A DNA stretch of 64,000 nucleotides from Mesorhizobium caraganae (GCF_016836705.1 NZ_JAFCGY010000005.1:186001-250000); one strand, 5' to 3'; counted from the first letter of the stretch, positions 28,016 through 35,198 are shown. Notes: generated by a model from the letters alone, not told the origin. Numbers and translations: made by a program.

Positions 28016-29017
28016 CTAGTCGGCGAGCTTAATGTCTGCGTTCGCCATCTCGTCCTTGAAGCTAACTTTCGTGCCCTTCCGCACCATCGAGGCGAGGTCT
28101 TCGGCATCCCAGTTGGTCAGCCTGATGCAGCCATGCGAGAAGGTCGTGCCGATCTTGCCGGGTTCGGGCGTGCCGTGAATGCCGTAGCTTTCGATAGAGA
28201 GGTCGATCCAGACCGATCCAACGGGGTTGTTCGGCCCTGCAGCAATGGTGAAGGGCCGCCTGGTCTTTACTCCCTTGAAGGCGAAGTCCGGATCATAGTG
28301 GTATGTGGGATTGCGTACGACACGTTTGATCTCTGCCTGACCGCTTGGCGCCGGCTTCTCGTTGCTCCCGATCGAGGCCGGGTAGACTGCGAGCCATTTG
28401 CCAGAGGCGTCAAGCACGCGCACCTGGCGAGTGCCCTTGTCGATCTCGACCCCAGCAACAGCGGCGGGAGAATCGCCTCGGCCAACATCTGGGACCACCA
28501 ACATCGTGCCGGCCTTCCTGAAGCCGATGCCGGGATTGAGCTTTCTGAGCAATTGCTCGCTGATATGGAACCGCTCCGCAATCTTCTCCGCCGCGTTGTG
28601 ATAGCCAAGCCTCGACAGACGGGCCATCCTCTCCAGGCGAGCCGGAATGCGCTTGGTGAAAGGTCCGCGCACATCCTTGGGTGTCAGTTCGTAGGCCACC
28701 AGAACGGGACTAGCGGAGGTTGCCATCAGTTTGTCCCAGGTCTCCCGAGTGAGCTTGCCATCTGATGGGAATCCGTTCGCGGCCTGAAAGGCCCCAACCG
28801 CCTTGGCGAGGTTCTCTGAAAGGCGGCCGTCGATCATGCCCGGCGAGAATCGAGCGCGATCCAGAAGAATCTGGGCTTTCAGCACAGCTGGATTGACGCC
28901 TTTGGGTGGGCTGGCGACGAATTGGGCCTGATTGACGGCGGTTTGGTCCAGCTTGGCCGCCTCTGCCCCGCCGCAAGCGAGGACGAGCGCCACGGCGAAA
29001 AGGAGGAGCCTAAACAT
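28016..29017 (-). CDS. L,D-transpeptidase (YkuD family) with peptidoglycan-binding domain
   Basis: A 333-residue secreted enzyme. Signal peptide at residues 1-20 (MFRLLLFAVALVLACGGAEA), then a PG-binding-1-type helical segment (LKAQILLDRARFSPGMIDG, residues 47-95), a LysM-like stretch (IAERFHISEQLLRKLNPG), and the YkuD catalytic domain with HGTPEPGKIG and the nucleophile motif SHGCIRLTNWDA. These enzymes form 3-3 cross-links or attach proteins to peptidoglycan. In Rhizobiales, L,D-cross-links are abundant. A weak EcfG-like sequence (GGAAC, 16 bases, CGTC) lies 40-60 bases upstream with one mismatch. Confidence 0.92.
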   Translation of the reverse strand: MFRLLLFAVALVLACGGAEAAKLDQTAVNQAQFVASPPKGVNPAVLKAQILLDRARFSPGMIDGRLSENLAKAVGAFQAANGFPSDGKLTRETWDKLMATSASPVLVAYELTPKDVRGPFTKRIPARLERMARLSRLGYHNAAEKIAERFHISEQLLRKLNPGIGFRKAGTMLVVPDVGRGDSPAAVAGVEIDKGTRQVRVLDASGKWLAVYPASIGSNEKPAPSGQAEIKRVVRNPTYHYDPDFAFKGVKTRRPFTIAAGPNNPVGSVWIDLSIESYGIHGTPEPGKIGTTFSHGCIRLTNWDAEDLASMVRKGTKVSFKDEMANADIKLAD

Positions 29018-29164
29018 CGAGTCAACTCCGGAGTTGCATAGGACCTCCCTTATGACGCGGAACGGCCTTTGTGGTTCCGTTCGCCGACAGCTGATTCATC
29101 GGCAGATCTTATGGAAGGCTCGCCACGTCGATGTGGCGAGCCTTTTCAGTGCGACGGGCACTGG

Positions 29165-29779
29165 TCACGTCAGGATAAGCACGATCTTCAGCGTGTCCGG
29201 ATCGACGATGACGATCCGACCGTCGGCCAAAACGAAATACTCGTAGGTTTCGTAGGCGGGTACGATCTTGACGATGCGCGCCGGCAGACGATGAAGCCGA
29301 ATCTTGTGCCGGGGAATCTCGATGCCGACCGAAATGTCGAAATCGACATTGGACACCGGCTCGATCCTGGTCTGCTTGATGAGTTGGGTGATCTGAGTTT
29401 TCTGTTCGACCGTGACATTGGTGATGGAAGCAGTCGACCCCTGATCGGTCTGTGTCGAGGTCTTGCCCTGAGCCTGCTCGTCCGTCTGGACCTTGGGCTT
29501 ACCCTGGGCCTGCTGATCGGTGGCCGCACCAGCCTTGCCCTGGGCCTGCTCGTCGGTCTTGAGCTTGGTCTTGCCCTGGGCCTGCTCATCCGTCTGGACC
29601 TTGGGCTTACCCTGGGCGTGCTCGTCCATCTTCATTTTCGAGCCTTTTTGACAGTCGGCCGTGCCGGCCGCGCAATTGGCGTCGGCGCCGGGTTTGGTCT
29701 CGGCTGGTTGTGTCTGCGCTGCTGCTGCCCCACAGCCAACGCCGAGCGCCAGCATGCTGGTGATCAGAATATGTTTCAT
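29165..29779 (-). CDS. Secreted DUF1236 protein with 12-residue repeats
   Basis: A 204-residue protein. After the signal peptide (MKHILITSMLALGVGCGAAA) comes a short Cys-containing segment, then five tandem 12-residue repeats of the form D-E-Q-A-Q-G-K-x-K-x-x-T (residues about 52-111), hydrophilic and likely unstructured. The C-terminal 80 residues are the DUF1236 domain, with NVDFDISVGIEIPRHKIRLH and the closing YFVLADGRIVIVDPDTLKIV. DUF1236 is common in Rhizobiales and unassigned in function. It is divergent from a second DUF1236 gene, and both have EcfG-type promoters in the space between them. Confidence 0.87.
   Translation of the reverse strand: MKHILITSMLALGVGCGAAAAQTQPAETKPGADANCAAGTADCQKGSKMKMDEHAQGKPKVQTDEQAQGKTKLKTDEQAQGKAGAATDQQAQGKPKVQTDEQAQGKTSTQTDQGSTASITNVTVEQKTQITQLIKQTRIEPVSNVDFDISVGIEIPRHKIRLHRLPARIVKIVPAYETYEYFVLADGRIVIVDPDTLKIVLILT
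29447..29626 (-). repeat. Five 36-bp in-frame tandem repeats
   Basis: Each unit encodes DEQAQGK plus five variable residues. Units 1 and 4 share PKVQT, and unit 1 has DEH, unit 4 DQQ in place of DEQ. The pattern suggests duplication of multi-unit blocks. Confidence 0.9.
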
Positions 29780-29820
29780 AAGGAAGTCTCATCGAAAGGT
29801 GTCCGTCCCTTCATTGGGTA

Positions 29821-29845
29821 AACCTCAACCGAAAAGCTTTGTTCC
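29821..29845 (-). promoter_or_regulatory. EcfG-type promoter of the repeat-bearing DUF1236 gene
   Basis: On the minus strand GGAAC (29845-29841), 16 bases, GGTT (29824-29821). It lies about 42 bases before the ATG at 29779. The first -10 base departs from the CGTT consensus. Confidence 0.55.
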
Positions 29846-29882
29846 AAGGAGAATTGGCAAAACCGACAGGCAGAAATTTGAC

Positions 29883-29907
29883 GGAACAAGCCCCATCCGA
29901 TGGCGTT
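29883..29907 (+). promoter_or_regulatory. EcfG-type promoter of the short DUF1236 gene
   Basis: GGAAC (29883-29887), 16 bases, CGTT (29904-29907) is a full consensus match, 68 bases before the ATG at 29976 and divergent from the motif at 29821-29845. Confidence 0.68.
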
Positions 29908-29975
29908 TACGACCAGGAGACCCGGCTGCGAAACGCGCAGCGCAAGGGCTCGCTCACAGTGGAAAGGAGACGATC

Positions 29976-30275
29976 ATGAGAATACATCTTACCACCGCCG
30001 CGGCAGGTCTTTTGCTACTCGCCGGCGTTGGCGCTGCAGCCGCTCAGGATGTGATCATCCAGCCTGAGCAGGAAACGGTAATCAAGGAGTATGTGCACAA
30101 ACAGCCGCTGGCTTCCATTAAGCTTCCGGGCGTGGAACTCAATGTCGGTACGGCTCTGCCCGATACCGTCGAACTTCACGAAGTTCCCAACGTCAAATAC
30201 CGCTATGTCGTGGTCGACAACCAAACCCTGGTGGTTGATCCTGGCACACGCAAGATCGTGAAGATTATTCAGTGA
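29976..30275 (+). CDS. Secreted DUF1236 protein, short form
   Basis: A 99-residue protein: signal peptide (MRIHLTTAAAGLLLLAGVGA, cleavage after AAAAQ) followed directly by one DUF1236 domain, with LPGVELNVGTALPDTVELHE and YRYVVVDNQTLVVDPGTRKI. It lacks the repeats of its divergent partner. GGAAAGGAGA six bases before the ATG is a strong ribosome-binding site. Likely periplasmic and stress-induced, given the consensus EcfG promoter. Confidence 0.87.
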   Translation: MRIHLTTAAAGLLLLAGVGAAAAQDVIIQPEQETVIKEYVHKQPLASIKLPGVELNVGTALPDTVELHEVPNVKYRYVVVDNQTLVVDPGTRKIVKIIQ

Positions 30276-30290
30276 TCCAAGTTCGTCCAA

Positions 30291-30320
30291 GCCCGCCGCT
30301 TTCCGGAGTGGCGGGCTTTT
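30291..30320 (+). terminator. Rho-independent terminator
   Basis: GCCCGCC (30291-30297) pairs with GGCGGGC (30310-30316), followed by TTTT. It ends the short DUF1236 gene. Confidence 0.85.
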
Positions 30321-30573
30321 GCCGTGCCAAGTCGGCCGATTGAGCTAACCCCGGCCTAATTGATTGGCTGGGGGCCGGCGTGGGCGATCGAGATGCTCTC
30401 GATGAGACCCTTTTTGGCGGAACGGCCTGCCAGGCAACGGGACATTGGACGGTCGATCGGAAATAGCGTCCGCATCGGCGCAGCCGGTTACGATTCGGCT
30501 GGCCAATCCGAGCGGAGATTGCGGGCAAATCGGATGACATCCACACCGAGGGGTTTCCAGGGGCCACCGCCAT

Positions 30574-30843
30574 CTATGTCTGCCTTCCCGAATCGAGTTG
30601 CACCCCAAGTCGCTCCTTCCTTCTCCACCGCACCACGGCGCGGTAGCTGGTGCGATCTACAGGAACGTGAAGCACGAAACGGTCGGGAATTGCGATGTCG
30701 GCCTTCACCCGCAACTCCGCACCGTGAGCGTGCTGGTTACAAACCAGACAATTGATGCTGACGTCGCCGGAGTCGATTGTCGCTTCCTTCAGAACAAGGT
30801 CACGGATATGCGACCGTCGCTCTATTGGTGGGTCAGTCGGCAC
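30574..30843 (-). CDS. PilZ domain protein
   Basis: An 89-residue protein that is a single PilZ domain, the c-di-GMP-binding fold. The N-terminal ERRSHIRDLV fits the RxxxR half of the c-di-GMP site only in part, because the first arginine pair is followed by SH. The later sequence AHGAELRV stands where the D/N-x-S-x-x-G motif normally occurs and lacks D-x-S, so ligand binding is uncertain. The end VVRWRRKERLGVQL is typical of PilZ. Start is GTG 30843, with AGAGGA about nine bases upstream. Confidence 0.8.
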   Translation of the reverse strand: MPTDPPIERRSHIRDLVLKEATIDSGDVSINCLVCNQHAHGAELRVKADIAIPDRFVLHVPVDRTSYRAVVRWRRKERLGVQLDSGRQT

Positions 30844-30906
30844 TGCCTTATTCCTCTGATTTGACGAACCGAAACCTTTCGTTCCGGAACGCGGGATGGA
30901 AGGAAA

Positions 30907-31116
30907 CTACCGGCCCAGCGGCTGCCTCGAAAGACTGACGAGCTCGGCTTCGTCGACCACGCCGGCCATATAGTTCGCAATAATCCGGGATGCGAGAGCC
31001 TCGCGTGCTTCTGGCGACTGACCGTCGAGCTTGAGCTGCTGGAATACTCGCCCCAACAGTTCGAGTTCGGATGGCTGCAGAATGCCAGCCTCCGTGGCTT
31101 TGCATCGAATGGGCAC
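30907..31116 (-). CDS. Small hypothetical protein
   Basis: A 69-residue, mostly helical protein: ILQPSELELLGRVFQQLKLD, then SPEAREALASRIIANYMAG. No membrane segment or known motif. GTG 31116 has GGAGGA seven to eight bases upstream, an excellent ribosome-binding site, which is the main reason to accept the gene. It is followed by the PilZ gene 63 bases downstream on the same strand. Function unknown; a small helical adaptor next to a signalling domain is possible but unproven. Confidence 0.68.
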   Translation of the reverse strand: MPIRCKATEAGILQPSELELLGRVFQQLKLDGQSPEAREALASRIIANYMAGVVDEAELVSLSRQPLGR

Positions 31117-31255
31117 TTGTTATCCTCCACCGCGGTCAACGAACATACGACCGCGGCCAGGAAACTCAACTCCGCTGTTGAGGACGCCCAGGCGCGCAAT
31201 GCCGTTTCGGACGTGCGAAGCTCTCACCCAGCGGCCTGTGCCGCGCTCGCCATCT

Positions 31256-31696
31256 TCATGGCGGATTGCCGGCCTGCTCCCGCAGCCAGGCGCAGAAATG
31301 CCTCGGAGCCATGCGGCGGTCGTCGACGCGCATCAGCGCAAAGTGCCAAGCGGGACCGCTCAGCACGTGACGGAAGGGGGCGACCAGAAGGCCTTGGGCC
31401 AACAGAGAACCGAACAGTGTGGGCGACAGCAGCGCCACACCACCACCTGCCAATGCGGCATTGGCGTTGAGTTCATGGGTCGGGAAATCGACTGCGGCGA
31501 ACTGTATGGCCGACGGGATTTCGCCGTGCGCCATGATGAACCATTGTTCCCAGTCGGGATGCGGCAAGAGTTCGAAATCGGCCAGTTCCGCCGGAACGGC
31601 GAGCGAATGCGCTCCGAGCAGGGACGGCGCCAGCATTGGCGTCACGTCCACCGCAAGGCCGCCATCCCATCCTCGCCAGCCGTGCGGTATCTTCAT
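31256..31696 (-). pseudogene. LysR-type regulator remnant (effector domain only)
   Basis: This frame encodes the C-terminal effector domain of a GcvA-like LysR protein: WRGWDGGLAVDVTP, then FPTHELNANAALAGGGVALLSP and the ending LLVAPFRHVLSGPAWHFALM. The helix-turn-helix and the first third of the effector domain are absent, and the sequence upstream on this strand is the HdeD-like gene. An ATG at 31696 overlaps the HdeD stop (ATGA), so a 146-residue fragment could be translated by coupling. I regard it as a degraded gene, though translation of the fragment cannot be excluded. Confidence 0.7.
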
Positions 31697-32268
31697 CCCG
31701 CGGCCTGCGCCGACCTGCGCCGCGCGTCGCTCACCGTCAGCCAGACAGCGGAGACCAGGAAGTAGAAAGCGCCGAAGGCGGCATAGGGTGCGACGTTGGT
31801 GATGTCGATCGTCGCCGCACCGCCCGCCATCTTCACAAAGAAGATGCCGGCCAGCGCCGACTGGGCGCCGCTCAGCACCATTGCCCACTGCGCGCCGGAC
31901 TTCCAGCGCCGGATGGCGGTGGCGAGCTGGAAAAGGCCGGACAGGACCGCCCAGACGCCGAACACCGCGAGCACCGCATTCATGGACTTGCCAAGCGCAA
32001 TGGCGACCGCGACCGTGGTGACGATGCTGATGATGAAGTTAAGCAGCTGCGTCTTGTTGCGGTTCAGGCCGCCGCTGCGCCGGGCGTCGACGAAGTTGGC
32101 CAGCGCATCCCAGGCGGGATAGGCGACCAGCATGATGGCTGCCAGGGACGGCATTGCCCTGGCGACCGTGAACGCCAGCAGCACCCATGCGGCCGCCACG
32201 GCAAAGCGTGTGAAATAGTAGCTCTTGAGCCAGGTGGATTGGTTGGTTTCATTCGTGTTGGCAAGCAT
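31693..32268 (-). CDS. HdeD/DUF308-like multi-pass membrane protein
   Basis: A 191-residue protein with about six helices, for example FAVAAAWVLLAFTVARA, LLNFIISIVTTVAVAIALG and YAAFGAFYFLVSAVWLTV. It recalls the DUF308/HdeD family of acid-stress membrane proteins, whose biochemistry is unknown. The gene is transcribed away from a TetR regulator located 110 bases upstream on the same strand. A palindrome ahead of its start matches one ahead of the regulator, so repression by that TetR protein is likely. Confidence 0.78.
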   Translation of the reverse strand: MLANTNETNQSTWLKSYYFTRFAVAAAWVLLAFTVARAMPSLAAIMLVAYPAWDALANFVDARRSGGLNRNKTQLLNFIISIVTTVAVAIALGKSMNAVLAVFGVWAVLSGLFQLATAIRRWKSGAQWAMVLSGAQSALAGIFFVKMAGGAATIDITNVAPYAAFGAFYFLVSAVWLTVSDARRRSAQAAG

Positions 32269-32300
32269 TCTGATTTTCCTTTCTCGTGGTTGATTTGATA

Positions 32301-32319
32301 TACCTACTAGAAGGTAGGC
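32301..32319. promoter_or_regulatory. Probable TetR operator before the HdeD-like gene
   Basis: TACCTACTAGAAGGTAGGC is an imperfect palindrome (CCTAC...GTAGG arms) 33 bases before the HdeD-like start. Its first ten bases equal those of the operator at 32975-32988. Confidence 0.7.
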
Positions 32320-32376
32320 ATCGCGGGCACGTTGCGGGAATCGGTCGTGGCTCGCCCTCTGTCGCCAGATTTCCTG

Positions 32377-32964
32377 TTAGTGAACCTTCGCCGATAGACG
32401 TTGCACGGTTGGCGTCAGGATGGTGTCAAATATGGCAGGGTTGCCATAGGCACGCGCCGACAGCATCGCGCCATGGACAGTCGCCATGAACGTCTCAGCC
32501 TCCAGCTCGGCAGAGCCGGCGAATTGGAGAGCCCCCTGTTCGACGCCTCGCTGCATGACCTTGGTCAGCCAGGACGACAGGAACCTGAAGTAGGCCCGCA
32601 CCTCGACGGCAATTTCAGGCGGCAGTGCCGGGAGTTCGCTGGCAAGCAGCGCGCAGACGCAAAACGGGACGCTCGCATCTTCAATGCATTTTGCCCAGTA
32701 GCCGGCATAGGTTTGAAGCAGTGCAAGCGGGTCAGGCAATTTGCTTTCCAGATCTGCCATGGCGATCTCGGTACGCTCGCGATGGCGCGCCACAAGCGTG
32801 CGAACAAGGTCGACCTTGCTGGGGAAATGATGGTGGATACTCGCCTTGCGGATTCCCACTTCGCCGGCGATATCGGCGTAGCTGAATCCGTTGTAGCCGC
32901 CCGCCACGATGAAGTTTCGCGCCGACGCCAAAATCTGATCGGAGGTCATTACAAGATTGCTCAT
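32377..32964 (-). CDS. TetR-family transcriptional repressor
   Basis: A 195-residue protein with an N-terminal TetR helix-turn-helix (FIVAGGYNGFSYADIAGEVG, then IRKASIHHHFPSKVDLV, residues 18-54). The C-terminal domain has the phrase CVCALLASELPALPPEI, seen in AcrR-like regulators of the YP_C_16 type whose ligands are unknown. Identical 10-base half-operators before this gene and before the downstream HdeD-like gene indicate autoregulation and control of that membrane protein. Confidence 0.88.
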   Translation of the reverse strand: MSNLVMTSDQILASARNFIVAGGYNGFSYADIAGEVGIRKASIHHHFPSKVDLVRTLVARHRERTEIAMADLESKLPDPLALLQTYAGYWAKCIEDASVPFCVCALLASELPALPPEIAVEVRAYFRFLSSWLTKVMQRGVEQGALQFAGSAELEAETFMATVHGAMLSARAYGNPAIFDTILTPTVQRLSAKVH

Positions 32965-32974
32965 GGCTGCTGCC

Positions 32975-32988
32975 TACCTACTAGTAGG
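32975..32988. promoter_or_regulatory. Probable TetR autoregulatory operator
   Basis: CCTACTAGTAGG (32977-32988) is a perfect palindrome, preceded by TA, located 11-24 bases before the TetR start. It shares TACCTACTAG with the operator at 32301-32319. Confidence 0.75.
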
Positions 32989-33156
32989 GATGTTGTCAAC
33001 CCTGGATTTCTGGGCGAGGCGCCAAGGCCAGAGGCTGAATTGGCAATCCACCCAGAAATGAAAAGCCCGCCGGTCGAGCCAGCGGGCGATAGGGCAGGAA
33101 ACCTTACGGCCATTCCGCAAGAACGGAACAAGCCGCAAATACGCCTTTGCCGCCGG

Positions 33157-33495
33157 CTAGAACCAGCGGCGGTCGCGTTCCAGGGTTTGCCCGAGCAGCA
33201 GGCCGATCAGCAGCCCGGCAATGCCACCAAGGACGAAAGCGCTGCTGATCGTGCCGGGATTCTGCTGGACGGTTTCGGATACCGTCTGCGCCTGCGATCT
33301 CAGCTGCTGCGCTGCCCGGGCCGCACGCTCGGTCGCGCTGCCATACCAGCCACCTGCCTCCTCGACGGCATCTTCGGCACGGTCGGCAAGTGTCCGGTTT
33401 ATCTTGCTGATCTCGCGCTTCAGCGATGCAACCTGCTTTTCCAGGGCCTCCTGGGCTTCTCGGGCGGAAATCTTCGGGGTTTCGTTGTCGGCCAT
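33157..33495 (-). CDS. DUF883/ElaB-YqjD-like membrane-anchored protein
   Basis: A 112-residue protein with a long amphipathic coiled-coil segment (EALEKQVASLKREISKINRT) and one C-terminal transmembrane helix (FVLGGIAGLLIGLLLGQTLE) followed by a short basic end (RDRRWF). This is the ElaB/YqjD/DUF883 layout; E. coli members bind ribosomes and sit in the inner membrane in stationary phase. ATG 33495 has GAAAGGAAC upstream. A consensus EcfG promoter lies 30-55 bases before the start, which agrees with a stationary-phase role. Confidence 0.85.
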   Translation of the reverse strand: MADNETPKISAREAQEALEKQVASLKREISKINRTLADRAEDAVEEAGGWYGSATERAARAAQQLRSQAQTVSETVQQNPGTISSAFVLGGIAGLLIGLLLGQTLERDRRWF

Positions 33496-33523
33496 GGGCT
33501 GTTCCTTTCGTTGAAGTAAAGGG

Positions 33524-33549
33524 AACGGCGAACAGACAAGGATGGTTCC
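33524..33549 (-). promoter_or_regulatory. EcfG-type promoter of the DUF883 gene
   Basis: On the minus strand GGAAC (33549-33545), 17 bases, CGTT (33527-33524). Full consensus match, about 29 bases before the ATG at 33495. Confidence 0.68.
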
Positions 33550-33635
33550 GCTGCCCGCGCTCACCGCCATTCGCCTGGCCGGCCGCTAACTTTTGATGTT
33601 GAAAAACGCTTCGCGCGAGGCTTATAAAAATAGAC

Positions 33636-33681
33636 GTTTCCCATTGCTCTTGAGGAGAGTTTCCCATTGCTCTTGAGGAGA
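33636..33681 (+). repeat. Perfect 23-bp tandem duplication carrying a ribosome-binding site
   Basis: The 23 bases at 33636-33658 are repeated exactly at 33659-33681. Each copy includes TTGAGGAGA. The second copy places GAGGAG about eight bases before the ATG at 33688. Confidence 0.9.
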
Positions 33682-33687
33682 ATTGCG

Positions 33688-33879
33688 ATGGATAACGTCC
33701 AGAGCAACAAAGTTGATCCACCCGCCATCGAAGTGGTCGAAGCCTGCGGCGAATGGTTCGTTCGCGTGGTCGAAGACGGCAAGGCAACCACAACGTCGTT
33801 CGAACTCGAGGCGTTCGCTCTGACCTTCGCTTAGGGCCAGCGAATGCGGCTGGGGTTGGAAAAGATCGCGCGGATTTAG
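33688..33879 (+). pseudogene. Small hypothetical gene interrupted by an in-frame TAG
   Basis: The frame begins MDNVQSNK and then follows the paralogue at 27773 closely: VVEACGEWFVRVVEDGK, FELEAFALTFA, stop, GQRMRLGLEKIARI. The TAG at 33832-33834 stands where the paralogue has GAA (Glu), so a single G-to-T change of GAG explains it. Reading stops at 48 residues; without the stop the gene would encode 63, the same as the paralogue. The ribosome-binding site is strong and duplicated. A truncated product may still be made, so this is a recent lesion or a genuine short form. Confidence 0.75.
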
Positions 33880-33968
33880 CATTCGCTGCCAGTGCTTGAT
33901 CGACTCGAAGACGGCAGCCCCGCCATTGACAGCCGAGTCCCTGCAAAACGACAGCGACATGCTTTTTG

Positions 33969-33993
33969 GGAACAGTCTCCCGATCCAACGGTT
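33969..33993 (+). promoter_or_regulatory. EcfG-type promoter, possibly leaderless
   Basis: GGAAC (33969-33973), 16 bases, GGTT (33990-33993). The expected transcription start falls at about 34000, next to the ATG at 34001. Confidence 0.5.
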
Positions 33994-34000
33994 GTGCCTG

Positions 34001-34189
34001 ATGGAGGGCACGCATTTGTCGAATCCATCAAGCCATGCTGAAACGTTGCGGACGGTGTCCGACCTGCTTCACCGCGCCCGCCTTGTCATTCGCGATGGCG
34101 GTCACGCGGTGGCGATGTTCGAAATAGACACGCTGCTGCAGGTCGCCCAGACAGAGGTTGCGCGCAGCCTCGAACGCAACGATCGCTGA
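34001..34189 (+). CDS. Small hypothetical helical protein
   Basis: A 62-residue protein, METs-first sequence MEGTHLSNPSSHAETLRTVS, then a helix-rich part ending LLQVAQTEVARSLERND. No motif or membrane segment. The ATG lacks a ribosome-binding site, but an EcfG-type promoter would start transcription at or next to it, giving a leaderless message. An upstream frame start at 33896 would put the promoter inside the coding region and is less likely. Support is therefore only moderate. Confidence 0.5.
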   Translation: MEGTHLSNPSSHAETLRTVSDLLHRARLVIRDGGHAVAMFEIDTLLQVAQTEVARSLERNDR

Positions 34190-34216
34190 ACCTCCGCATG
34201 TCACTGCGAGCGGTGT

Positions 34217-34750
34217 TCATTTGCGGGTCGCGAAGGCTTTCATTCCCTTTTTGATGGACTTGCGGGCCGCCTTGGCGTCCTGCCAGCCTTTGAACCTGAT
34301 CTCCTTGCCCGTTTCCGACACCGACGAGCGAAAGAACTGTTCGATCTCGCGCCTTAGATGCTCGGGCACGTGGTCCGCGGCGACCAGCTCGTCTTCTGCA
34401 TCCTCCTTGCGTGGGCAAAAGATGTAGCGGTCATTGCGCAGGGCGGCGCCACCCTTGTCCTTCTGCTTGACCCGCAAGGCGCCCAGCAGGTCGCATTTGA
34501 TGACGATGCCGGGGGCGGTCGCCGTCTGATGGATGACCAGCCCGTCGAGGGGATCGCCATCCTCGCCGAGTGTCGAAGGGATAAAGCCCCAGTCGTAGGG
34601 ATAGGCCATCCCGACCGGCAATGGGCGGACATAGGCGAAGGCCTGGATGGCCGGGTCATAGGCCATTTTGGCGGCGGCGCCGCGCGGGGTCTCGATCACC
34701 ACTCTCACCAGGCCTTTGGTCGTGGTCGGCAGTTTCAGATAGTCGGGCAT
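34217..34750 (-). CDS. Inorganic pyrophosphatase (family I)-like
   Basis: Hydrolyses pyrophosphate to phosphate with Mg2+. The 177-residue protein carries YPYDWGFIPSTLGEDGDPLDG, where the D-x-D-P-x-D metal-binding motif is visible as DGDPLD, and the later conserved EIEQFF segment. It is a divergent member: the usual RVVIETPRG start is present but the second half is shorter and basic. The housekeeping ppa of rhizobia is probably elsewhere, so this may be an accessory form. ATG 34750 is chosen because an upstream ATG (34792) overlaps the EcfG-type promoter of the next gene. Confidence 0.82.
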   Translation of the reverse strand: MPDYLKLPTTTKGLVRVVIETPRGAAAKMAYDPAIQAFAYVRPLPVGMAYPYDWGFIPSTLGEDGDPLDGLVIHQTATAPGIVIKCDLLGALRVKQKDKGGAALRNDRYIFCPRKEDAEDELVAADHVPEHLRREIEQFFRSSVSETGKEIRFKGWQDAKAARKSIKKGMKAFATRK

Positions 34751-34782
34751 CGGCGTGACTCTGTCGCGGGTTCGCTTCGAAT

Positions 34783-34807
34783 GGAACTTCAAGACCAGAA
34801 GAATGTT
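34783..34807 (+). promoter_or_regulatory. EcfG-type promoter of the 69-residue membrane protein gene
   Basis: GGAAC (34783-34787), 16 bases, TGTT (34804-34807), about 47 bases before the ATG at 34854. Confidence 0.58.
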
Positions 34808-34853
34808 CCGGAGGACAGGCCGCCACGGAGATCCCGGCTAAGGAGATTTCAGG

Positions 34854-35063
34854 ATGACAAGAGCTGCTCTGCATCTGCTCAAGGGCGTCGGCTATCTGAT
34901 TTCGACCGCCAGTGTCGTCCTGCTGGCCATCGTGAGTTGGTCGAGCGCTTCACAAGATCCGTTGCTGGTTGCCTGCCTGCTCGGCGGCGCCGCGGCATCG
35001 ATCGTCGGGATGTTCTGCCGATGGCTCACCTATGAGATCGAAAAGCGCCAGGAGGACAAATAG
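34854..35063 (+). CDS. Small two-helix membrane protein
   Basis: A 69-residue protein with two helices (GYLISTASVVLLAIVSW and LLVACLLGGAAASIVGMFCRW) joined by a five-residue turn and a charged C-terminus (YEIEKRQEDK). Unknown function. AAGGAGATTTCAGG precedes the ATG. An EcfG-type promoter lies upstream, so it is probably one of the small stress-induced membrane proteins common in this region. Confidence 0.72.
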   Translation: MTRAALHLLKGVGYLISTASVVLLAIVSWSSASQDPLLVACLLGGAAASIVGMFCRWLTYEIEKRQEDK

Positions 35064-35137
35064 ACACCGGCCCGCCGTATGGACGCGGAGGGTTCGCAAG
35101 AGCGCAGAACCAATCCCTGATTAATCGATATCTCGGC

Positions 35138-35162
35138 GGAACCTGTTCCGGATGCCGGAGTT
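35138..35162 (+). promoter_or_regulatory. EcfG-type promoter of the DUF892 gene
   Basis: GGAAC (35138-35142), 16 bases, AGTT (35159-35162), 37 bases before the ATG at 35199. One departure from CGTT. Confidence 0.55.
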
Positions 35163-35198
35163 GACCTGAACTCCACCCCAAAGAAAGGACAAGCAACA

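Noticed and set aside
29055..29079. EcfG promoter for the L,D-transpeptidase gene
   Set aside because: GGAAC-N16-CGTC has a mismatch in the conserved GTT; too weak to list as a feature.
29447..29626. CRISPR-like periodicity
   Set aside because: The 36-bp repeats are contiguous, in frame and coding, with no spacers or cas genes.
33522..33547. Plus-strand EcfG-like match (GGAAC-N17-GGTT) reading toward the gene at 33688
   Set aside because: It overlaps the better minus-strand consensus of the DUF883 gene, is a by-product of its near-palindromic sequence, and lies far from the start.
34751..34792. Longer N-terminus of the pyrophosphatase (ATG at 34792)
   Set aside because: It adds a basic 14-residue head not typical of the family and overlaps the promoter motif of the divergent gene.
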